Position numbers and translations under genes: made by a program. Shown in pieces: positions 17,890 to 27,930 of a DNA stretch of 64,000 nt (its first letter is position 1; each line of letters begins with the position of its first letter). This DNA is from Peptococcus simiae (GTDB lineage: Bacteria; Bacillota; Peptococcia; Peptococcales; Peptococcaceae): NCBI RefSeq assembly GCF_046097595.1, contig NZ_JBJUVG010000006.1, forward strand, positions 47,863 to 111,862, given 5' to 3'. Under the pieces are notes generated by a model. The model saw only the letters and a program-made list of their open reading frames with translations, was not told the origin of the DNA and did no database searches.

Positions 17890-18324
17890 TTATAACAATT
17901 CCTCCAACCCCCGGATCAGGTCGCTGGGAAAACCCTTGCCGGCCACATACCGGAGGGCCTGGACATGGGTCCGCCCCCTTTTGCGGGCTTTCAGGTAAAA
18001 GTGCTTCACAAATCTTTTTTCCAAATCAAGAGGCAGGTTCGCCGCCAGGGCAGCCTGAAGGGTGGCTTCATCAACCCCCTTGTCACGGAGCTCCTGGCGC
18101 AGACGCAGGGACCCACAGGGATGGAAGCGCAATTTATCCCGGATATAGGCGGCGGCATAGTCGGCATCGTCTAGGTAGCCGTAGCTGTAGAGCCAGGCCA
18201 CCAGGTCCTCTATGTCCTCAAAGGCCAGGTCCAGCTTTTCCAGGTGAAGGCGCATTTCCTGCTCGCTACGACGACGCGGCGCTAAAAATTTTAGCGCCGC
18301 GTCTTTATGCCTCTGGCTGATCAT
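17890..18324 (-). CDS. recX: Regulatory protein RecX
   Basis: A 144-residue helical protein with three RecX repeats (RSEQEMRLHLEK, YGYLDDADYAAAYI, LRQELRDKGVDEATL). RecX modulates RecA filament growth. The start overlaps recA by four bases (ATGA), the common recA-recX coupling. It is the last gene of the long pyr-recA unit. Confidence 0.92.
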   Translation of the reverse strand: MISQRHKDAALKFLAPRRRSEQEMRLHLEKLDLAFEDIEDLVAWLYSYGYLDDADYAAAYIRDKLRFHPCGSLRLRQELRDKGVDEATLQAALAANLPLDLEKRFVKHFYLKARKRGRTHVQALRYVAGKGFPSDLIRGLEELL

Positions 18325-19478
18325 AGGTCCTCCAGACTGTCATCATCTAAAAAGTCTTCGTCCAGGAGGGCGTTCATTTCATCTACAAATTCATTATCGG
18401 TAAGGGGCTCCTGGCTGGCCGGAGCGTCCTTGGTCTCTTCTGCAGCCTGGGGCTCTTCGCCACCAGCCATAATCAACTGACGAATTTCTTCCATAACCTC
18501 GGGGTTTTCTTCCAGGTAGACCTTGGCGTTATCCCGGCCTTGGCCAAGCCGTTCGCCCTTATAGGAATACCAGGACCCACTCTTGTTAATGATGCCCATT
18601 TCAGCGCCGACATCCACAATGCCGCCGGAAATAGAAATCCCTTCCCCGTACATGATGTCGAATTCGACCTTCTTAAAGGGCGGGGCCACCTTGTTTTTGA
18701 CCACCTTAACGGAGGTCCGGTTACCGATTTGCTCGTCCCCTTTTTTGATGGCCATACCCCGACGGACTTCCAGGCGGACGGAGCTGTAGAACTTCAAGGC
18801 CCGGCCCCCGGTGGTAACTTCCGGATTCCCGTAGATGACACCAATCTTTTCACGAACCTGGTTAATAAAAATAAGGGTTGTTCCTGTCCGGGCCGTGTTG
18901 GCTGTCAGTTTCCGCAGGGCCTGGCTCATGAGCCGGGCCAAAAGACCGACATGGGTGTCCCCCATTTCCCCTTCAATTTCTGCCCGGGGGGTCAGAGCGG
19001 CAACGGAGTCAACGACAACAATATCAACGGCCCCACTACGGACCAGGGCGTCGCAAATTTCCAGGGCCTGCTCCCCGTTATCCGGCTGGGAAATCAAGAG
19101 GTTGGCTGTATCCACCCCGATATGCTCGGCATAGATGGGATCGAGAGCGTGTTCGGCGTCAATGAAGGCGGCCGTCCCGCCGGTTTTTTGGCATTCGGCA
19201 ATGATATGCAAAGCAACGGTGGTCTTACCGGATGATTCCGGCCCGTATATTTCCGTAATCCGGCCGATGGGAATCCCGCCGATACCCAGGGCCTTATCCA
19301 GGGCCATGGATCCGGTCGAAATGGCTTCAATATCCAGCTTATCCTGGTCGCCCAGCCGCATGACGGCCCCGGCACCAAAACGCTCATCTATATCTTTAAT
19401 CGCGCGTTTTAGAGCGGCTTCACGTCCGTCGCCTTCGACTCTATTTGCGCCTTGTTTCTTGGTCTCTTTTTTGGCCAT
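18321..19478 (-). CDS. recA: Recombinase RecA
   Basis: A 385-residue protein with Walker A GPESSGKT at 79-86, the MAW motif region, FINQVREKIG (L1/L2) and a long acidic tail ending in DDDSLEDL. It forms filaments on single-stranded DNA for recombination and SOS induction. Its start overlaps the ddl stop. There is no clear LexA/SOS box directly before it, because it is internal to an operon. Confidence 0.98.
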   Translation of the reverse strand: MAKKETKKQGANRVEGDGREAALKRAIKDIDERFGAGAVMRLGDQDKLDIEAISTGSMALDKALGIGGIPIGRITEIYGPESSGKTTVALHIIAECQKTGGTAAFIDAEHALDPIYAEHIGVDTANLLISQPDNGEQALEICDALVRSGAVDIVVVDSVAALTPRAEIEGEMGDTHVGLLARLMSQALRKLTANTARTGTTLIFINQVREKIGVIYGNPEVTTGGRALKFYSSVRLEVRRGMAIKKGDEQIGNRTSVKVVKNKVAPPFKKVEFDIMYGEGISISGGIVDVGAEMGIINKSGSWYSYKGERLGQGRDNAKVYLEENPEVMEEIRQLIMAGGEEPQAAEETKDAPASQEPLTDNEFVDEMNALLDEDFLDDDSLEDL

Positions 19479-20578
19479 TATATCCCTCCTAAGGTAATCG
19501 CATTGGCATCAACCTCCGCCCGTTGGGCGATGGCGAGTTCGACCAATTCCCGGCAGAGGGTTGCTAAATCTTTCCCACTGGCAGCCCACATTTGGGCATA
19601 CATGCTGATTTCTGTGAAACCGGGCAGGGTGTTGACCTCATTGAAGAGGAGCCGGCCGCTTTCTTTTTCTATAAAGAAATCCACCCGGCAAAGGCCACAC
19701 ATATCCAGGGCCCGATAGATTTCCAAGCCGGTGCGGCGCACAGCTTCAGTGGTTTTTTCATCTAAATTAGCGGGGCAAACCGTCCGGCTGACCTGGCTTT
19801 CATACTTACTGTGGTAGTCGTAAAAGGCCTGGTCGGCAAGAATTTCGCCGGGGAGCGAGGCCACCGGCTGGTCATTGCCCATGACCGCCAACTCTATTTC
19901 TCTTTTTTCAACCGCCCGTTCCACCAGGATTTTCCGGTCATAGCGGGCAGCCTGGTCGATGGCATAGATAAGTTCATCCCGGCTCGTGGCCTTGTTGATC
20001 CCAATGGAAGACCCCCCATTAGCCGGTTTGACAAAGACCTCTGCCCCGGCGAATTGCCGGGTCAGGTCCTCTAAGATCTCGGTCTGGTCCTTCTGCCAAC
20101 GCTTGCGTAAAACGGAGGCATAGTCTGTCTGAGCTATGCCGTGACATTTGGCAATATCCCGCATGTAGACCTTATCCATCCCAACGGCTGAGGCACCAAC
20201 ACCGGCCCCGACATAGGGCAGGCAGCACATATCCAAAAAGCCCTGGAGTCGGCCATCCTCCCCGTAGGTTCCATGGATAATGGGGAAAACTACATCCAGT
20301 TCACAAATGGGCTGGAGGTCAAATAAGCGGTATACAGTGCCGCCTGGCCTGGGCATCATGGCCACTTCACCGGGGGCATTTTCAACCGGGTCAAAGGTCA
20401 GGATATCTTCTTCAGCGATGGGTCCATACCAACGGCCATGCCGGGCTATGCCAATGGCGACCGGATCAAAGCCAGCCTCCCGCAAGCCCCTCATCACAGT
20501 ACAGGCAGACTTCCGGGAAACCTCATATTCTTCCGAGGGACCGCCAAAGAGGACACCAACCGTCAGCGGGGCCGTCAT
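19478..20578 (-). CDS. ddl: D-alanine-D-alanine ligase
   Basis: A 366-residue ATP-grasp enzyme of peptidoglycan precursor synthesis, cytosolic. Seen are the N-terminal GGPSEEYEVSRKSA, the central HGTYGEDGRLQG, VKPANGGSSIG and the metal-binding NEVNTLPGFT. The length fits the DdlA/VanA type. It joins directly to recA and DUF456 genes. D-lactate specificity cannot be excluded by eye, but no van gene partners are nearby. Confidence 0.95.
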   Translation of the reverse strand: MTAPLTVGVLFGGPSEEYEVSRKSACTVMRGLREAGFDPVAIGIARHGRWYGPIAEEDILTFDPVENAPGEVAMMPRPGGTVYRLFDLQPICELDVVFPIIHGTYGEDGRLQGFLDMCCLPYVGAGVGASAVGMDKVYMRDIAKCHGIAQTDYASVLRKRWQKDQTEILEDLTRQFAGAEVFVKPANGGSSIGINKATSRDELIYAIDQAARYDRKILVERAVEKREIELAVMGNDQPVASLPGEILADQAFYDYHSKYESQVSRTVCPANLDEKTTEAVRRTGLEIYRALDMCGLCRVDFFIEKESGRLLFNEVNTLPGFTEISMYAQMWAASGKDLATLCRELVELAIAQRAEVDANAITLGGI

Positions 20579-21063
20579 TAGGCGACTCCTTGTAAACGGA
20601 AGATGGCATAGACCGTGATAACCATGGCCACCACCAATTGGACAGAGGATCCAATGGCCGTCCCAATTAAGGACCCGGCCGCCGCCCGCAGAGAATGGGG
20701 CAGGGACCTTTGCCGCTTATATTCCGCTAAGATAGCCCCCACAATCCCGCCTAAGAGGGTCCCGGGGATATTCAGAAGGAGGCCACCCACCACCGAGCCC
20801 ACCAGGGCCCCGATGGTCGCCATATTGGAAGCGCCAAACTTTTTCGCCCCAATCATGGCCCCGCCATAGTCCAGCACCGAAGTCAAGACCGCTAAAATGC
20901 CAACCACCACAACAAACACCGGTGAATAGGCAGTCCAGCTGTCAAAAAGTCCATAAACCAGGATACCGGCAAAGATCAACCACATACCGGGCACCATCGG
21001 CACAAAAGTACCAAGGGTCCCTACAACCAGTACAATAATCAGTAGCCATGCATAGACATCCAT
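20578..21063 (-). CDS. DUF456 family membrane protein
   Basis: A 161-residue protein with four or more hydrophobic helices and a glycine-rich core (GALVGSVVGGLLLNIPGTLLGG), typical of DUF456. The ATG at 21063 has GGAGG six bases upstream, directly after the stop of the methionine gamma-lyase-like gene. Function of the family is unknown; it overlaps ddl by one base. Confidence 0.85.
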   Translation of the reverse strand: MDVYAWLLIIVLVVGTLGTFVPMVPGMWLIFAGILVYGLFDSWTAYSPVFVVVVGILAVLTSVLDYGGAMIGAKKFGASNMATIGALVGSVVGGLLLNIPGTLLGGIVGAILAEYKRQRSLPHSLRAAAGSLIGTAIGSSVQLVVAMVITVYAIFRLQGVA

Positions 21064-21064
21064 C

Positions 21065-22336
21065 TTAAGCCTCCAATCTTTGGCAAGCAAGCGTCACTGC
21101 ATATACAACATGTGCATAGGATAATCCACCTTGCATATACCCAATATAAGGGGCCCGCAAGGGGGCGTCAATGGATAATTCAATCGAAGAGCCCTGGGTA
21201 AAGGTTCCACCGGCCATGATGACGGCGTCCTCATAGCCGGGTAGGAAGGCGGCTTCCGGGTGGACATAGCTTTCTAGGGGCGAGGCCGCCTGGATTCCTT
21301 CCGCAAAGGCCAGGAGGGGCGCCTCTGCCCCAAAGCGGATGGCCTGGATAATATCCGTCCGCCACTCAGCCGGTCCCGGCGATACCGCAAAACCGCGATT
21401 TTCCAGCATAGCTGAGGCGAAGATGGCCCCTTTCAGGGCTTGCTGGACAATCAGGGGGGCCATGAAGAGGCCCTGGAAGGCCGGCCGGTTAAAGTCCAGG
21501 GCACTGCCCACTTCAAAGGCAATGCCCGGCGCGGTCAGCCGGGTCGCCGCCCGCCGGACCAGGTCTTCCCGGCCGGCAATATATCCCCCACGCGGAGCCA
21601 AGGCGCCGCCCGGATTTTTAATCAGGGACCCGGCAATAATATCTGCACCGGCAGCCAGGGGCTCTTCTTCTTCTACGAATTCTCCGTAGCAATTATCTAC
21701 AAATATAATGATATCAGCGAACCGATCCCGAATCAATGATGTGATCCGCCGGATTTTTTCAATATTGAGGCTGGGCCGCCAGAGGTAGCCTCGCGACCGT
21801 TGAATGGAGATGACCTTGGTTTGGGGGCCAATAGCCGCCAGGATTGCCTGGTCATCAAAGTCGCCATCTGCTGTTAAAGGAACCACCCTGTGCCGGACCC
21901 CAAGGGCCTTGAGGGACTGGGGGTCATCACCACTTTCACCAATAATGGTCTGGAGGGTGTCATAGGGCATACCGCTAATGGAGAGCAATTCATCGCCCGG
22001 CCCTAAAAGGGCAGATAACACGGTGGCGATGGCATGGGTCCCACTGACAATATTGGACCGGACCAGGGCACTTTCGGCCTGAAAGACCCGGGCCCAGACC
22101 TCTTCCAGCTTGTCCCGGCCAATATCCCCATAGCCATAGCCGGTTGAGCCATGCAGGTGGAAGTCGCCGACGTTTTCCGCTTGAAAGGCCGCTAAAATCC
22201 GTAATTGGGCGGCATTGGTCATTTCATCCACCCGGGCGTAGGCTGCTGCATACCGTTCTTCGATTTCACTGATTTCTGCCAGGGCGGCCTCCTTGATGCC
22301 GCATTGCTGGGCTAATTGTCTCTGAAAAGCATTCAT
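21065..22336 (-). CDS. Methionine gamma-lyase family PLP enzyme (former aluminum-resistance protein)
   Basis: A 423-residue fold-type I PLP enzyme of the YnbB type. Seen are FHLHGSTGYGYGDIGRD near residue 58, a VSGTHA phosphate-binding loop near 97 and the likely PLP lysine in SLIKNPGG near 238. Family members lie next to hflX in many Bacillota, as here. The substrate has not been firmly established; a cystathionine-lyase-type reaction is plausible. Confidence 0.88.
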   Translation of the reverse strand: MNAFQRQLAQQCGIKEAALAEISEIEERYAAAYARVDEMTNAAQLRILAAFQAENVGDFHLHGSTGYGYGDIGRDKLEEVWARVFQAESALVRSNIVSGTHAIATVLSALLGPGDELLSISGMPYDTLQTIIGESGDDPQSLKALGVRHRVVPLTADGDFDDQAILAAIGPQTKVISIQRSRGYLWRPSLNIEKIRRITSLIRDRFADIIIFVDNCYGEFVEEEEPLAAGADIIAGSLIKNPGGALAPRGGYIAGREDLVRRAATRLTAPGIAFEVGSALDFNRPAFQGLFMAPLIVQQALKGAIFASAMLENRGFAVSPGPAEWRTDIIQAIRFGAEAPLLAFAEGIQAASPLESYVHPEAAFLPGYEDAVIMAGGTFTQGSSIELSIDAPLRAPYIGYMQGGLSYAHVVYAVTLACQRLEA

Positions 22337-22362
22337 TGTTGGGGCAGGTTCCTTTCTATTCC

Positions 22363-23637
22363 TTAATCTTGATCATCTTCCGGCCCTTTAATGTAGGGGC
22401 CAAAGGGGCCGGCCAGCCGGTCCCGGTCCCCGCGCAGGTAAAAGGAAATACCTGCTTCAGTGGCCGAGAGCTGGGATACTTCGCCGCTTTCATGGGCCAG
22501 GGCCAGGAGCCGAGCCCCTTCGGCGCTATTGGGCAGGCGGACAGGCTGGGCAAAAAGGCTTTTTTCCGCCAGCGGCCTGAGGGCCTGCCAAAAGGCGTCA
22601 AAGCCCTGGCCGGTCTTGGCTGAAAGGGCCACCACCGGCTCATCCTTAAAGAGGCCCCCAAGGTAGGGGCTTTCGTCCAGCTGGTCAACCTGGTTGGCCA
22701 CATAGAGCATAGGAATCCCCTCCCCACCCAGATCCCGCAGGAAGTGGTTGACTACCCGAATCCGGTCCTCATAGCCTTCGTCGGCGACATTAAAAAGGTG
22801 GATGAGGACATCGGCCTCTTTGACAATTTCCAGGGTCGCCTTAAAGGCAATGGTCAGTTCCGGGGGCAGGTCTTCCATAAAGCCCACCGTGTCAGCCATA
22901 AAGTAAAGTTCTCCCAGGGGGGAGCTGACCCGGCGGGTCGTTGGGTCGAGGGTGGCAAAGAGCCGGTCTTCAGCGTAAATATCGCTACCGGTCAGGGCAT
23001 TTAAGAAGGTGCTCTTGCCGGCATTGGTATAGCCCACGATAACCACAAAGGGGTGGGGCTGAGCTTCCCGGGCAGCCCGCTGGACCTGACGTTCAGCGCT
23101 GACCTTCTTGAGGTCGCGCTGAACCTGGGCCAAGCGGCGCCGGATGTGCCGACGGTCTGTTTCCAGTTGGGTTTCCCCCGGTCCCCTGGTCCCAATCCCG
23201 CCCCCCAACCGGGACAAGGCGGTCCCTTGGCCGGTCAGGCGGGGAAGCAGACGGGCCAGTTGAGCCCCTTCTACCTGCAGCCGCCCCTCCCGGGTCCGGG
23301 CCCGCTGGGCAAAAATATCCAGGATGAGGGTTGCCCGGTCGATGACCTTCCGGTCAAGGGCCTTTTCCATGGCCCGGGTCTGAGAGGGGGTCAGGTCTCG
23401 GTCAAAGACGGCTACATCAATATCTGCTGCTGCCATATAGGCCGCTGCCTCTTGGGCCTTGCCCTTGCCCAGCTGCCGCTGGTCGCCCCGCAGCTTTTGG
23501 GATAGGGTATCGACCACTTCCAGGCCGGCGCTATCGGCCAGGGCCAGCATTTCCGCCTGGCGCCGGGCGATGAGGTCCGGCTGGCTGCCTTCCGCCGGCA
23601 GAAAAATCAGCAGGGCCCTTTCTTTCTCGATACTCAA
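22363..23637 (-). CDS. hflX: GTPase HflX
   Basis: A 424-residue ribosome-associated GTPase. The N-terminal HflX domain (GKGKAQEAAAYM, ERATLI-like region) is followed by the G domain: GYTNAGKSTFLNAL (G1), DPTTR (G2), DTVGFMEDLP (G3) and NQVDQLD (G4). HflX splits stalled ribosomes after stress. It overlaps pyrE by four bases. Confidence 0.95.
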   Translation of the reverse strand: MSIEKERALLIFLPAEGSQPDLIARRQAEMLALADSAGLEVVDTLSQKLRGDQRQLGKGKAQEAAAYMAAADIDVAVFDRDLTPSQTRAMEKALDRKVIDRATLILDIFAQRARTREGRLQVEGAQLARLLPRLTGQGTALSRLGGGIGTRGPGETQLETDRRHIRRRLAQVQRDLKKVSAERQVQRAAREAQPHPFVVIVGYTNAGKSTFLNALTGSDIYAEDRLFATLDPTTRRVSSPLGELYFMADTVGFMEDLPPELTIAFKATLEIVKEADVLIHLFNVADEGYEDRIRVVNHFLRDLGGEGIPMLYVANQVDQLDESPYLGGLFKDEPVVALSAKTGQGFDAFWQALRPLAEKSLFAQPVRLPNSAEGARLLALAHESGEVSQLSATEAGISFYLRGDRDRLAGPFGPYIKGPEDDQD

Positions 23638-24218
23638 ATCCCCGGGCGGCTCCCCGGCTTATTAATAGGCAGTCCTTCCTGGCACAGGGGGCAGGCGTCG
23701 GGCTGGTAGGTGCCGGCTTCCAGGGTGATAAGAGACCGGTGGGGCACCGTGAGCTTCAGAGTATTCCCATGGGTCCGGTCAATGATGGACGCTGCCCCAA
23801 TGACATCAGCGCCCAGGCCTTGTAAGAGTTCCACCACTTCCTGGGCTGACCCGCCTGTGGTTAATACGTCTTCCGTCACCAGGACCCGGAGGCCCTTGGT
23901 CACGTGGGGCTCAAAGCCCCGCCGCAGGGTCATAACCCCTTCCTGCCGTTCTGCAAAAATCGTAGGCACATTTAAGGCCCGGCCCACTTCATAGGCCACT
24001 AAAATACCGCCAATGGCTGGTCCAACAACCATTTCCGGCTTTTCATCCCGCCAGAGGTCGGCCACCTGCCGGCAGATTTGCTCTGCCAGGGCCGGGTGCA
24101 TCAAAAGCTGGGCACATTGAACGTATACGTCGCTATGTAAACCGCTGGAGAGTTTAAAGTGGCCCCTTTGATAGGCGCCGGTATCTTCCAGTATTTTTAA
24201 GGCTTCCTCTTGTTTCAT
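23634..24218 (-). CDS. pyrE: Orotate phosphoribosyltransferase
   Basis: A 194-residue enzyme converting orotate and PRPP to OMP. The PRPP-binding motif is VLVTEDVLTTGGS. The N-terminus GHFKLSSGLHSDVYVQ is the orotate-binding loop. It overlaps pyrF by four bases, in a complete UMP pathway minus carbamoyl-phosphate synthase. Confidence 0.95.
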   Translation of the reverse strand: MKQEEALKILEDTGAYQRGHFKLSSGLHSDVYVQCAQLLMHPALAEQICRQVADLWRDEKPEMVVGPAIGGILVAYEVGRALNVPTIFAERQEGVMTLRRGFEPHVTKGLRVLVTEDVLTTGGSAQEVVELLQGLGADVIGAASIIDRTHGNTLKLTVPHRSLITLEAGTYQPDACPLCQEGLPINKPGSRPGI

Positions 24219-24931
24219 TTCTGCTCACCTTCCCTTAGGTCTTGAAGAATCTGTCGGGCCGCTTGCACTGGGTCTGCTGCCTGGCGAATCGGTCGACCGA
24301 CGACAATAAAACTGGCGCCCTTCTGGGCGGCTTCAGCCGGTGTTAGAACCCGGCTCTGGTCCCCTGTATCTGCCCCTTTCGGCCGGATGCCCGGGCAAAC
24401 AGTGACAAAGGGTTGGGGGATATCTTTAAAGAGGGGGAGTTCCCGGCCGGAGCAGACCACCCCGTCCAGGCCGGCGGCCTTGGCCAGCTTGGCCAGGCGG
24501 GGGACGGCTTTTTCCGGCCCATCAGGGATGCCAATGGCAGCCAGGCCGGCCTGGTCCATGCTGGTTAAGACGGTCACCGCCACCACGGTCGGCACAGTGA
24601 CGCCGGCCGCTTCGGCCCCTTCCTTGGCGGCCTCAGCCGCCCGCTGCATCATATCCGCCCCGCCCAGGGCGTGGACGGTCAGGAGGTCTACACCGGTGCC
24701 GGCTGCCCAACGGACAGCCTGGTGAACGGTATTGGGGATGTCATGAAATTTTAAGTCCAGGAAAACCTTCCGCCGCCGCATTTTCAATTCAGATAAAATC
24801 CGGCCGCCGGAATTCAGGTAGAGCTCCAGGCCGACCTTGTACCAGCGGACGTCATCTTTCAGGTCATCCACCAGGGCCAGGGCTTCCTCTGCTGTATCAA
24901 AGTCCAAGGCTACAATCAGTTCAGTTGCCAC
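24215..24931 (-). CDS. pyrF: Orotidine 5'-phosphate decarboxylase
   Basis: A 238-residue TIM barrel with the catalytic DLKFHDIPNTV motif, LTVHA and a C-terminal VVGRPIRQA phosphate-binding segment. It makes UMP from OMP. Overlaps pyrD and pyrE in the same direction. Confidence 0.96.
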   Translation of the reverse strand: MATELIVALDFDTAEEALALVDDLKDDVRWYKVGLELYLNSGGRILSELKMRRRKVFLDLKFHDIPNTVHQAVRWAAGTGVDLLTVHALGGADMMQRAAEAAKEGAEAAGVTVPTVVAVTVLTSMDQAGLAAIGIPDGPEKAVPRLAKLAKAAGLDGVVCSGRELPLFKDIPQPFVTVCPGIRPKGADTGDQSRVLTPAEAAQKGASFIVVGRPIRQAADPVQAARQILQDLREGEQK

Positions 24932-25862
24932 CTGTATCCTCCTTCCAAGCGGCCCCGACCAGGTCGGTTATGGCCGCAACTTGGTATTTTTCGCAATAGG
25001 CCCGGAGCCCTTCAACCACCTGCATGGGGGCGAGGGGGTCGGCAAAGGCTGCTGCACCCACCGACACCATCCGGGCCCCGGCCAGGATATACTCTAAAGC
25101 GTCTCTGGCCGTATCAATCCCGCCCATGGCGAGGATGGGGATATCCACCGCTTGGGCCACCTGCCAAACCATCCTCACCCCGACCGGGCGGATAGCCGGG
25201 CCGGACAGGCCCCCGGTGACATTACCCAAGACAGGCCGCCGCTTATCGACGTCGATGACCATCCCCATCAGGGTGTTGATCATGGCCAGACCATCTGCCC
25301 CGGCCTCCTGGAGGCCCAGGGCAATTTCAACGACATCGGTCACATTCGGCGACAGCTTCATAAGCACCGGCTGGCCGGCAGCCCCCTTCACCGCCTGGCA
25401 AACGGCTGCTGCCTGGCTGCAGGAGGTCCCGAAGGCCATGCCCCCGGCCCGCACATTAGGGCAGGAAATATTCACTTCCAGCAAGGCCACATCCGGGCAG
25501 GCGGCCAGCTTTTCTGCCATCCGGGCGTACTCATCCACTGTGTTACCGCTGATATTGGCGATGATTTTGGTATCGGAGGCCGCCAGACGGTCGCGCATCC
25601 GGGGCAGGATATCTTGAATAAAGGCGTCTACGCCGGGGTTTTCCAGGCCAATGCAATTGAGCATGCCGGCCGGGGTTTCGACCACCCGGATTCCGGGGTT
25701 CCCCTGCCGGGGCTGGAGAGTCAGCCCCTTGGTGGTCACTGAGCCCAAGTCTTCAACAGGCACAAAGCTGCCGTATTCAATGGCAAAGCCATAGGTGCCG
25801 GAAGCGGTTGAAACGGGGTTTTTAAAGGGAATTCCACAGAAGTCTACCTGCATATTAACCAT
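24921..25862 (-). CDS. pyrD: Dihydroorotate dehydrogenase, class 1B catalytic subunit
   Basis: A 313-residue FMN enzyme with NPVSTASGTYGF, ISCPNV and the active-site cysteine in the FGTSCSQAA region typical of the NAD-linked 1B class. The partner pyrK is directly upstream and overlaps, supporting a PyrD2-PyrK2 complex. The ATG at 25862 is chosen because GGAGG lies nine bases upstream; ATG at 25853 is possible. Confidence 0.94.
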   Translation of the reverse strand: MVNMQVDFCGIPFKNPVSTASGTYGFAIEYGSFVPVEDLGSVTTKGLTLQPRQGNPGIRVVETPAGMLNCIGLENPGVDAFIQDILPRMRDRLAASDTKIIANISGNTVDEYARMAEKLAACPDVALLEVNISCPNVRAGGMAFGTSCSQAAAVCQAVKGAAGQPVLMKLSPNVTDVVEIALGLQEAGADGLAMINTLMGMVIDVDKRRPVLGNVTGGLSGPAIRPVGVRMVWQVAQAVDIPILAMGGIDTARDALEYILAGARMVSVGAAAFADPLAPMQVVEGLRAYCEKYQVAAITDLVGAAWKEDTGGN

Positions 25863-26631
25863 GGAGGTCCACCTCCTCAGCCCAAAAGACCGGTCCATCT
25901 GTACAAACCTTGGCATAAGTGGCCGTTGGGTCCGGGCGGGCACAGGTGCAACCCAGGCAGACCCCGACGCCGCAGGCCATCTTCCCTTCCAGGGAGAGCT
26001 GGCAGGCCAGGTCCTTGTCTAAGGCCAGGCGCTGGACGGCTGATAGCATGGGCAGGGGCCCGCAGGCATACAGGCGGGTGTCCGGGGCGAGCTCCTGCAA
26101 GAGGGTGGTCACAAAGCCCCGGGTCCCGGCAGACCCATCTTCCGTGGCAACCGCCACCTTCAGACCAGCGGCCTTAGCCCAGTCTAGGCCTGCCAGGGCA
26201 GCCTTATCCCGGCCCCCGACATAAAGGGTCAGGTCACTGACCTTATCCTTTAAGCCTTTCGCTAAAAAGCGGAAGGGAGCATGGCCAATCCCCCCGGCGA
26301 CCATGGCAACCGGCGCCCCCTTGGGGTCCAGGTCAAAGCCATTGCCCAAGGGGCCAATCAGCTCTAGTGTATCGCCGGGCTGGAGGGCGGCCAGGGCCCG
26401 GCTCACATCCCCCACTTGGAGGATGGCCAGGGCGATTTCATCTGCCCGAACCGCATGGATGCTGATGGCCCGTTTTAAAAAGTTGGCCCGGGGCCGGCCC
26501 AGTCCAACCATGACAAACTGTCCCGGACGTGCCGCCGCCTGTATGGCCGGCGCCTGGACCCAGACCACCAGCTCCCGACCCAGTTTGCTTATTTCTGTAA
26601 TGGGGTAGGGGCCGAAGTGTTTGTCACTCAT
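25855..26631 (-). CDS. pyrK: Dihydroorotate dehydrogenase electron transfer subunit
   Basis: A 258-residue ferredoxin-reductase-like protein with FAD-binding (LKRAISIH, GPLGNGFDL), NAD-binding (VAGGIGHAPF) and a C-terminal [2Fe-2S] cluster set (MACGVGVCLGCTC, then a cysteine in KVCTDGPVF). It passes electrons from PyrD to NAD+. The ATG at 26631 overlaps the pyrC stop. Confidence 0.94.
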   Translation of the reverse strand: MSDKHFGPYPITEISKLGRELVVWVQAPAIQAAARPGQFVMVGLGRPRANFLKRAISIHAVRADEIALAILQVGDVSRALAALQPGDTLELIGPLGNGFDLDPKGAPVAMVAGGIGHAPFRFLAKGLKDKVSDLTLYVGGRDKAALAGLDWAKAAGLKVAVATEDGSAGTRGFVTTLLQELAPDTRLYACGPLPMLSAVQRLALDKDLACQLSLEGKMACGVGVCLGCTCARPDPTATYAKVCTDGPVFWAEEVDLHG

Positions 26632-27929
26632 GCCTCTGCCCCCGGGGCGACGATTGCCCCATCCCGGTAGACCAGGCGGCCGGCCCGGAGCACATGGACG
26701 GGCCACCCGGAGAGGGTTTCGCCTTCATAGGGGCAGTTTTTCCCCTTGCTGTAGAAGGTCTCAGGCTCTACTTCTTTTTCGGTATTGGGGTCAAAGATGA
26801 GGATGTCCGCTACCCGGCCCGGAATGAGGCTCCCTCTTTCCAAGCCCAGGAGGTCAGCAGGCCGCGCACTCATTAGCCGCACCAATTCACTTAAGGATAG
26901 CTGGCCGCTGCCGACCAGGTGGGTCCAGGCCAGGGGGAAGGCCACTTCGATAGAGGAAATCCCAAACCGGGCCCGGACAAATTCACAGTCCTTCAGCTCA
27001 GCTGCATGAGGGGCATGGTCGGTGGCGATACAGTCGACGGTCCCATCCTGTAGGCCGGCAATCAGGGCGGCATTGTCTTCAGCCGTCCGCAGCGGCGGGG
27101 CCACCTTGGCAAAGGTATTATAGCCCCGAACCTTTTCTTCAGTTAAAAGCAGGTGGTGGGGGGTCACTTCACAGCTGACCGGCAGGCCCTTGGCCTTGGC
27201 CTGGCGCACCATGTCCAGGCCCCGGGCTGTAGACAGGTGCTGGATATGCATCCGGGCCCCGGTCAGTTCGGCCAGCATAATGTCCCGCATGATGATGACA
27301 TCTTCGGCCTCTTTGGGGGCGCCGAAAAGGCCCAGCTCTGTGGCCACCTTCCCTTCATTCATCACACCCCGGTCTCTCAGATAGGGGTCTTCACAGTGCT
27401 CCATGAAGAGGACATCATAGGCCTTGCCATAGTCCATGGCATTGCGGAGGACGCCGGCATCCATAACCGTCTTCCCGTCATCGGTAAAGGCGGCAACCCC
27501 GGCCTCTTTCAGCATGCCGATTTCGGTGATTTCCTTGCCCATTTCCCCCTTGGTAATGGCTGCTGAGGGAATGACATCGGCATAGCCCAGGCGGCGAGAC
27601 TTTTCCTGGATGTAGGTCGCCATGGGTACGTTGTCAATCACCGGCTTGGTGTTGGGCATGCAGACCACCGTGGTAAAACCGCCGGCAATGGCCGCCTTAC
27701 TCCCGCTTTCCAGGTCTTCGGAGTCTTCATCGCCCGGGTCACGCAGGTGAACGTGCAGGTCAATTAAGCCTGGAATGACATAGAGCCCTTCCAGGTCCAC
27801 GACCTCTTCACCGGCTTCTGCCGGCAGGTCCGGCCCCAGTTCGGCAATGGTTTCTCCTTTGATGCGAATATCGGTGACGCCGTCGATGGCTTGTCCCGGG
27901 TCAACCAGGTGTCCATTTCTTAGTAGCAT
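26628..27929 (-). CDS. pyrC: Dihydroorotase
   Basis: A 433-residue amidohydrolase of the class I type. Zinc ligands His59 and His61 are in HVHLRDPG, and the C-terminal catalytic Asp lies in ATDHAPHA. It cyclizes carbamoyl aspartate. It follows pyrB by one base. Confidence 0.96.
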   Translation of the reverse strand: MLLRNGHLVDPGQAIDGVTDIRIKGETIAELGPDLPAEAGEEVVDLEGLYVIPGLIDLHVHLRDPGDEDSEDLESGSKAAIAGGFTTVVCMPNTKPVIDNVPMATYIQEKSRRLGYADVIPSAAITKGEMGKEITEIGMLKEAGVAAFTDDGKTVMDAGVLRNAMDYGKAYDVLFMEHCEDPYLRDRGVMNEGKVATELGLFGAPKEAEDVIIMRDIMLAELTGARMHIQHLSTARGLDMVRQAKAKGLPVSCEVTPHHLLLTEEKVRGYNTFAKVAPPLRTAEDNAALIAGLQDGTVDCIATDHAPHAAELKDCEFVRARFGISSIEVAFPLAWTHLVGSGQLSLSELVRLMSARPADLLGLERGSLIPGRVADILIFDPNTEKEVEPETFYSKGKNCPYEGETLSGWPVHVLRAGRLVYRDGAIVAPGAEA

Positions 27930-27930
27930 G